Part shown: in pieces, positions 32,450 through 32,631 of the stretch | Layout: each line of letters opens with the position of its first letter | How positions within the stretch are numbered: the stretch's first letter is position 1 | NCBI GenBank assembly: GCA_041748615.1 | Contig: JBGTCY010000086.1 | Span: 1-32,631, forward strand | Direction of reading: 5' to 3' | DNA from: JBGTCY01 sp041748615 | GTDB taxonomy: Bacteria; Bacteroidota; Bacteroidia; Chitinophagales; CAIOSU01 | DNA length: 32,631 nt | Notes under the pieces: model-generated | Databases searched by the model: none | What the model was told of the DNA's origin: nothing | The model's input: the letters and a program-made list of their open reading frames with translations, nothing else | Made by a program: the position numbers and the translations under genes

Positions 32450-32631
32450 ATATTTATCAATTCCTTTTCTGCGATTCATTCTGGGATATTAAAATTAACA
32501 TGTCTTTTTAATTTAGGACTCCGCTGGTAAAATAATGTTTCTCCTGACTTTCGCATTTGCCTTCTTTTGCTTTTTTTCATTTTCATTACCGTTTAACCCT
32601 CGTTTTTTTTTTCACATCCCCTTGTCAGCAA

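Noticed and set aside
32476..32586. Minus-strand frame of 36 codons, rich in Lys and Arg, near the window end
   Set aside because: Short, low-complexity and without family resemblance. A plus-strand frame from 32535 runs over the same bases to the window end, and neither has support.

Overview
The window reads as a piece of chromosome from a member of the Bacteroidota, probably an uncultured Sphingobacteriales or Chitinophagales-like lineage. The evidence is gliding and type IX secretion (T9SS) genes (gldM, gldA, a protein with a C-terminal sorting domain), an ECF sigma factor overlapping a TonB-independent trans-envelope anti-sigma-like protein, Bacteroidota-style TAnnTTTG promoter elements, weak or absent Shine-Dalgarno sequences, and a fused gamma-alpha 2-oxoacid:ferredoxin oxidoreductase. 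I see no tRNA, rRNA, CRISPR array, transposase or prophage gene. Most of the window is ordinary chromosomal housekeeping and envelope biology.

Layout. 47-2012 (minus): a tight three-gene operon of a CPBP membrane protease, a small DUF2007 protein and cdsA (CDP-diacylglycerol synthesis), diverging from dusB (tRNA dihydrouridine synthase) over a very short shared promoter region. 3324-4157 (minus): a secreted T9SS cargo protein. 4342-7461: a large UvrD-type helicase fused to a PD-(D/E)XK nuclease with a probable iron-staple cysteine set. 7739-10086: ammonium transporter amtB behind a palindrome-rich leader, then a crotonase-family enzyme with an altered active site. 10106-12346: a divergent pair of envelope proteins (an outer-membrane protein and an LVIVD-repeat lipoprotein). 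12426-14616: the sigma factor and its overlapping dual-membrane anti-sigma-like partner.

14896-20469: an envelope protein-folding cluster with a double-parvulin isomerase, a SurA-like lipoprotein without a visible parvulin domain, SurA itself and a MoxR AAA+ ATPase. 20671-25732: a long PurF-like amidotransferase and the korA/korB oxidoreductase. 25767-28017: a DinB-fold protein convergent with a solitary gldM. 28358-29955: an EGF-like lipoprotein and a PD40 beta-propeller protein. 30254-31302: a translationally coupled DUF1232 and YgjP/SprT-type metallopeptidase pair, bracketed by two diverged direct repeats. 31535-32449: gldA with a well-formed promoter. The last 180 bases hold no convincing gene.

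Themes. Several genes serve the envelope together: lipid precursor synthesis, periplasmic chaperones for outer-membrane proteins, a sigma/anti-sigma pair that may sense the outer membrane, and T9SS/gliding components with at least one likely cargo. The intergenic spaces carry several families of small foldable repeats, some with cruciform-like symmetry. The most interesting points are the sigma/trans-envelope anti-sigma pair, the isolated gldM with a perfect hairpin just upstream, and the repeat-bracketed metallopeptidase cassette. Function assignments rest on motifs read by eye. No database search was possible.
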